Shown: positions 61,416 to 64,000 of the stretch, piece by piece | Position numbering within the stretch: the first letter of the stretch is position 1 | Layout: each line of letters opens with the position of its first letter | Origin: Novosphingobium acidiphilum DSM 19966 | Lineage (GTDB): Bacteria; Pseudomonadota; Alphaproteobacteria; Sphingomonadales; Sphingomonadaceae | NCBI RefSeq assembly: GCF_000429005.1 | Contig: NZ_AUBA01000007.1 | Coordinates: 143,436-207,435, forward strand | Length of the DNA stretch: 64,000 nucleotides | Reading direction: 5' to 3' | Translations under genes and position numbers: made by a program | The notes under the pieces: generated by a model | Told to the model about the DNA's origin: nothing | The model's database searches: none | Seen by the model: only the letters and a program-made list of their open reading frames with translations

Positions 61416-61794
61416 CCTGACCTTTACCGCGGGGCCGGACGACATCGACGAACTGGGCCACGTCAACAACGCGGTTTGGGTGCAGTGGATGGAACGGATC
61501 GCGGTGGCGCACTGGCAGGCCGACGCCCTGCCCCGGCACCGCGATCGCTATATCTGGGTCGTAACGCGGCACGAAATCGATTATCGCGGCAATGTCGGTG
61601 CAGGCGAAACCGTCATGGCACAAACCCGCATTCCCGATGGCCCGGCCGGCGCGCGCTTTGACAGGTGCACCACGTTTCGCGATCAGCGCGGCCGCGCGCT
61701 GGTCGACGCACGCACCACCTGGGCGCTGATCGATCGCACCACCGGACGGCTGGCGCGCGTTACCGCCGAAATCGCCGCGCCGTTTCTGGCCTGA
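61399..61794 (+). CDS. Acyl-CoA thioesterase-like (hot-dog, YbgC/4HBT type)
   Basis: A 131-aa hot-dog protein with DIDELGHVNNAVWVQWMER, the 4-hydroxybenzoyl-CoA thioesterase active-site segment (Asp in DIDE, HVNN), and RHEIDYRGNV. The ATG is inside the S9 peptidase gene, so translation is probably coupled to it, although the link between a peptidase and a thioesterase is unclear. Convergent with a hypothetical gene starting immediately after the stop. Confidence 0.88.
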   Translation: MAQSHDLTFTAGPDDIDELGHVNNAVWVQWMERIAVAHWQADALPRHRDRYIWVVTRHEIDYRGNVGAGETVMAQTRIPDGPAGARFDRCTTFRDQRGRALVDARTTWALIDRTTGRLARVTAEIAAPFLA

Positions 61795-62283
61795 TCAACC
61801 CGGCCCCGGAGCGGTATCGCCCGCATGGGGCCTGGCCCGGCGTTTGCGCAAGGGTGGCGCGCTATCGCGCAGCACCAGTGTCGACGCGGGATTGTCCAGC
61901 CCGTATTGCCGGCGCAAATCCTGTTTGAACGCCTCGACCGCAGCCTCGTCATACAGATCGCGGATGGCAAAGCGGCGGACGATCAGATCATCGACCATGT
62001 CGATCAGCGTCAAGGTGCGGCCACTGGTCAGTTCGGTCAGCCGCGACATATCGAGGCCATTGGCCAAATTCCAGGTTTCGTGATCCCAGCTGATCAGTGG
62101 CCGCTGGCAATAGCGGCAGGCGCTGGTCAGCGCACCATCGCCGGCCCGATGGCGCGCGCGTTCGGGGCGATGGACCCGGGTAAACCAGCACTGTGTCAGC
62201 GCCTGCATGCCGCGTACTGCCTTTTCGGTCCGGTGATCGGCGCGCCGGGGTTCGGGATGGAGGTTGCGCGGCCCACCGATCAT
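61795..62283 (-). CDS. Hypothetical protein
   Basis: A 162-aa basic protein with no signal or TM. It has one CxxC-type motif CRYCQRPLISWDHE and a central, probably folded part, LANGLDMSRLTELTSGRTLTLIDMVDDLIVRRFAIRDLYD. The basic C-terminus (PPLRKRRARPH) may bind nucleic acid. No family recognised. The start is the most upstream possible; an internal start near ALTQC is possible. Its stop abuts the thioesterase stop. Confidence 0.6.
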   Translation of the reverse strand: MIGGPRNLHPEPRRADHRTEKAVRGMQALTQCWFTRVHRPERARHRAGDGALTSACRYCQRPLISWDHETWNLANGLDMSRLTELTSGRTLTLIDMVDDLIVRRFAIRDLYDEAAVEAFKQDLRRQYGLDNPASTLVLRDSAPPLRKRRARPHAGDTAPGPG

Positions 62284-62636
62284 GGGGATAGAACGGCAGC
62301 GCCACGCAGCGGTTAAGCGTCACGGCCACCGATCGCGTCTGCGACACTGTTGCCCGACGCCAGCTGGCTGTGATCGCAACCAGCTTAATTTCCAAAACGA
62401 GCCCCGCGTCGGCCCCACAAACATCTGCCTATATTAACTTATTGAATTTTTGTGGTTTCGCAAATTCCTAACAGCCATTTCCGTTTACCATCTGTGCCGC
62501 CAACAACTTACCTTCACCGTAATAAAACCGACCCGGGACATGGGGAAAATTCACAAAGATTAAGCGCCCGTCAACAAATGGCATTTACCAGCCTTTACGA
62601 CGGGACGATCTGAACATTCGGGGCGCGGAATTAAAT
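62284..62636. other. AT-rich intergenic region
   Basis: 353 bases, clearly lower in GC than the rest of the window from about 62390 on (runs such as ATATTAACTTATTGAATTTTTG). I see no ORF or strong palindrome; a TTAA-N7-AATT near 62437-62451 is a poor match to CtrA sites. It is a plausible promoter region for the gene at 62637 and a plausible transferred segment. Confidence 0.6.
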
Positions 62637-63398
62637 ATGCAGGCGAATAATCTGATCGAATTTGCCATGAGTTATGGCATAGAAAGTTTGATCGTTTCAA
62701 AATCTGTCAAACTATCTGCAGAATATCGTACACGATATCTTTCGACCAACGATTCATTCAAAAATGAACGCGACGCATTTGTTGCAAATATATTTGATTA
62801 CACGCAGATTCGCCAGTTTTCGGATGATGAGACGTTTGCATTGTCCCGTGCTGCGGATGATTACGACATCCTGATCATCGGCGGCAGCGATCCGTTGCGC
62901 ATGGGGCGATTTTTGCGTGCCAACCGGTTTCTCCTGAACAATATCGCCACGATTGCGGTGCTGCACGGTTCGACGCCACCGCGTCGCGCGCGCCTGCTGA
63001 ATGTCGGCTTCGACGATGTCATCGACAGCGCTAGGATGCCCGTCGATGAAGCCATGGCACGCATCGCCGCGATCACCCAGCGCTATGCCGTAACCCGCCA
63101 GGTGCACCATTCGATGCACGAGAAAAAGGCCGGCATTGCCCATCTTTGCAATCCGACGGAACTGACCCCGCGCGAACTGGCACTGCTGGCGGCGCTGTCG
63201 CGCAATGCCGGCCAGGCCGTGGCGGTCAGCCAGCTGTGCCGCGTCATCGACCCGGCAGACCCGGCCAAGTTCAAGCGTTCGATCAAGGTGAGCATGTCGA
63301 ACTTGCGGCGCAAATTGACCCCTGGATACCGCATCGAGACCAATTTCCAGGGCGCCTACGGGCTGTACCACAGCGCCGATCAGACTGTGGACAGCTGA
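62637..63398 (+). CDS. Atypical response-regulator-like transcription factor, OmpR-type winged helix
   Basis: A 253-aa protein. The C-terminal part (about 172-248) is an OmpR/PhoB-type winged helix: LTPRELALLAALSRNAGQAV, SQLCRVIDPADPAKFKRSIKVSMSNLRRKL, YRIETNFQGAYGLY. The N-terminal about 145 residues look like a degenerate receiver: where the phospho-Asp strand should read LLD, DILIIGGSDP has Gly. LNVGFDDVID resembles a later receiver segment. The first about 70 codons are AT-rich (SVKLSAEYRTRYLSTND), the rest GC-rich. Phosphorylation-independent regulation is inferred; target unknown. Confidence 0.75.
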   Translation: MQANNLIEFAMSYGIESLIVSKSVKLSAEYRTRYLSTNDSFKNERDAFVANIFDYTQIRQFSDDETFALSRAADDYDILIIGGSDPLRMGRFLRANRFLLNNIATIAVLHGSTPPRRARLLNVGFDDVIDSARMPVDEAMARIAAITQRYAVTRQVHHSMHEKKAGIAHLCNPTELTPRELALLAALSRNAGQAVAVSQLCRVIDPADPAKFKRSIKVSMSNLRRKLTPGYRIETNFQGAYGLYHSADQTVDS

Positions 63399-63404
63399 TC
63401 CGCC

Positions 63405-63614
63405 ATGCGCCTGTCCAGGCACGTGGCCCGCGCAATCGGTTGCCGGTTTCTCGGGATGCATTGGCCTGACGCGGACGTGGCATGGGACGGTGACGGTTTT
63501 GTCGGCAGCTGCCGGATGTGCCGCCACCGGCTTCACCGCGAACGCCCTGGCATGTGGCACCGTGCGGCCACGCGAACCGATCTGCCTGCCGCTGGGCGGA
63601 CGATCCGACGTTAA
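63405..63614 (+). CDS. Small hypothetical protein with CxxC motif
   Basis: A 69-aa basic ORF starting 7 bases after the regulator gene stop: RFLGMHWPDADVAWDGDGFVG then SCRMCRHRLHRERPGMWH, a CxxC zinc-ribbon-like core with Trp and His. Only one cysteine pair is seen plus a Cys at residue 13, so a zinc site would be atypical. The position right behind the regulator suggests cotranscription. Its reality is uncertain. Confidence 0.4.
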   Translation: MRLSRHVARAIGCRFLGMHWPDADVAWDGDGFVGSCRMCRHRLHRERPGMWHRAATRTDLPAAGRTIRR

Positions 63615-63733
63615 CCGGTTCCGGGCGTCGGGCTGTGCAATTTTCGGCCAACGCGGCGAAAATGTGGATCGTGTCCCACGGCGTGGTGTAGCTTATTGGG
63701 GCCACCACCGATTTCGGCGTCAGTTTGAGCCGA
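63615..63733. other. Gap containing the unseen end of the IS element
   Basis: 119 bases. A GTGGTG (63683-63688)/CACCAC (63703-63708) inverted repeat is the only structure seen; no IS256-type terminal inverted repeat or target duplication could be confirmed because the other end of the element is outside the window. Confidence 0.4.
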
Positions 63734-64000
63734 TCATGCGCCGGGCACAGCCGATAGCATGACGATGGGATTGTCGCTGAGTGGCGCCATTGTTTCAAGC
63801 GTCATGTAGCGTGCGCGCTGGACGGCCCATTCGTCGGATTGCTCCATGAGGATGGCGCCGATCAGGCGGGTGATCGCGCCTTCGTTGGGGAAGATCCCGA
63901 CCACTTCGGTGCGGCGTTTGATCTCGCCATTCAGGCGTTCGATGGGATTCGTGCTGTGCAACTTGGCCCGATGTTCCTTGGGGAACGTCATGTAGGCCAG
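63734..64000 (-). mobile_element. IS256-family transposase, C-terminal part (element truncated by window edge)
   Basis: The open frame runs in from beyond position 64000 and stops at TGA (63736-63734). The visible 88 codons encode AYMTFPKEHRAKLHSTNPIERLNGEIKRR, VVGIFPNEGAITRLIGAILMEQ and WAVQRARYM, which is the conserved end of IS256 transposases (the E of the DDE triad lies in the IERLNGEIKRR segment). The start and other end of the element lie outside, so completeness cannot be judged. It lies beside the AT-rich segment, fitting a recombination-prone locus. Confidence 0.9.

Noticed and set aside
62437..62451. TTAA-N7-AATT as a CtrA binding site
   Set aside because: Second half does not match TTAA; in an AT-rich patch such a partial match is expected by chance.
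63490..63762. Plus-strand 90-codon frame overlapping the small CxxC ORF
   Set aside because: Overlaps the better-placed ORF at 63405 in another frame and crosses into the transposase end; no family features.

Overview
This is a 64 kb stretch of high-GC chromosome from an alphaproteobacterium, most likely a sphingomonad (order Sphingomonadales; Novosphingobium/Sphingomonas-like). That placement is my inference from protein style and gene content: a class I polyhydroxyalkanoate (PHA) system, exosortase-A-type polysaccharide genes, a split methionine synthase, a SahR-type regulator fused to a methyltransferase, and an IS256-family element. It was not confirmed by any search. Gene density is high, the genes are mostly housekeeping or metabolic, and I found no tRNA, rRNA, CRISPR array or prophage.

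Layout. 0-1.8 kb: end of phaC, the phasin gene phaP and clpS. 1.9-6.2 kb: envelope-lipid export genes lptF-lptG facing a convergent rnd-lptC-lptA operon. 6.3-8.5 kb: ung and an aldehyde dehydrogenase. 8.6-10.9 kb: a phosphate module (Pit transporter plus a Nudix-DUF47 reading frame) behind a near-consensus Pho box. 10.9-17 kb: gltBD. 17-21.6 kb: a membrane-anchored hypothetical protein, an exosortase-A-associated glycosyltransferase and O-glycosylation ligase, with an unlisted 44-residue ORF coupled to the ligase. 21.7-23.5 kb: a MaoC hydratase and the PHA depolymerase phaZ. 23.6-31 kb: an ABC exporter, an M13 peptidase, uppP-ppk2, rpmG and lolA. 31.3-33.2 kb: xthA-ribA. 33.2-35.5 kb: a minus-strand operon of SPFH protein, ribbon-helix-helix regulator, small membrane protein and beta-helix protein behind a large palindrome. 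35.5-40.6 kb: recQ, a CPA2 antiporter, an SDR and a cysteine-synthase-like enzyme. 40.6-46.2 kb: sahR-metF-metH(N)-metH(C) behind a perfect 30-bp palindrome. 46.3-51 kb: two small lipoproteins, arfB, an RluA-type pseudouridine synthase, an aminotransferase and a pabB-pabC fusion. 51-62.3 kb: an M1 aminopeptidase, an EF-hand protein with a two-component system, and further peptidases. 62.3-64 kb: an AT-rich patch with an atypical response-regulator-like gene, a small CxxC protein and the 3' end of an IS256-family transposase running off the window.

How the genes connect. PHA synthesis, granule coating, precursor supply and mobilisation are spread over two loci 20 kb apart that carry a similar TTGTGCA-type inverted repeat, suggesting shared control (possibly by PhaR, which is not in the window). 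The phosphate locus joins a diphosphoinositol/polyphosphate-type Nudix domain to a PhoU-like Pit accessory protein in one open frame. The methionine-cycle operon looks self-regulated by SahR through an operator that abuts its own start codon.
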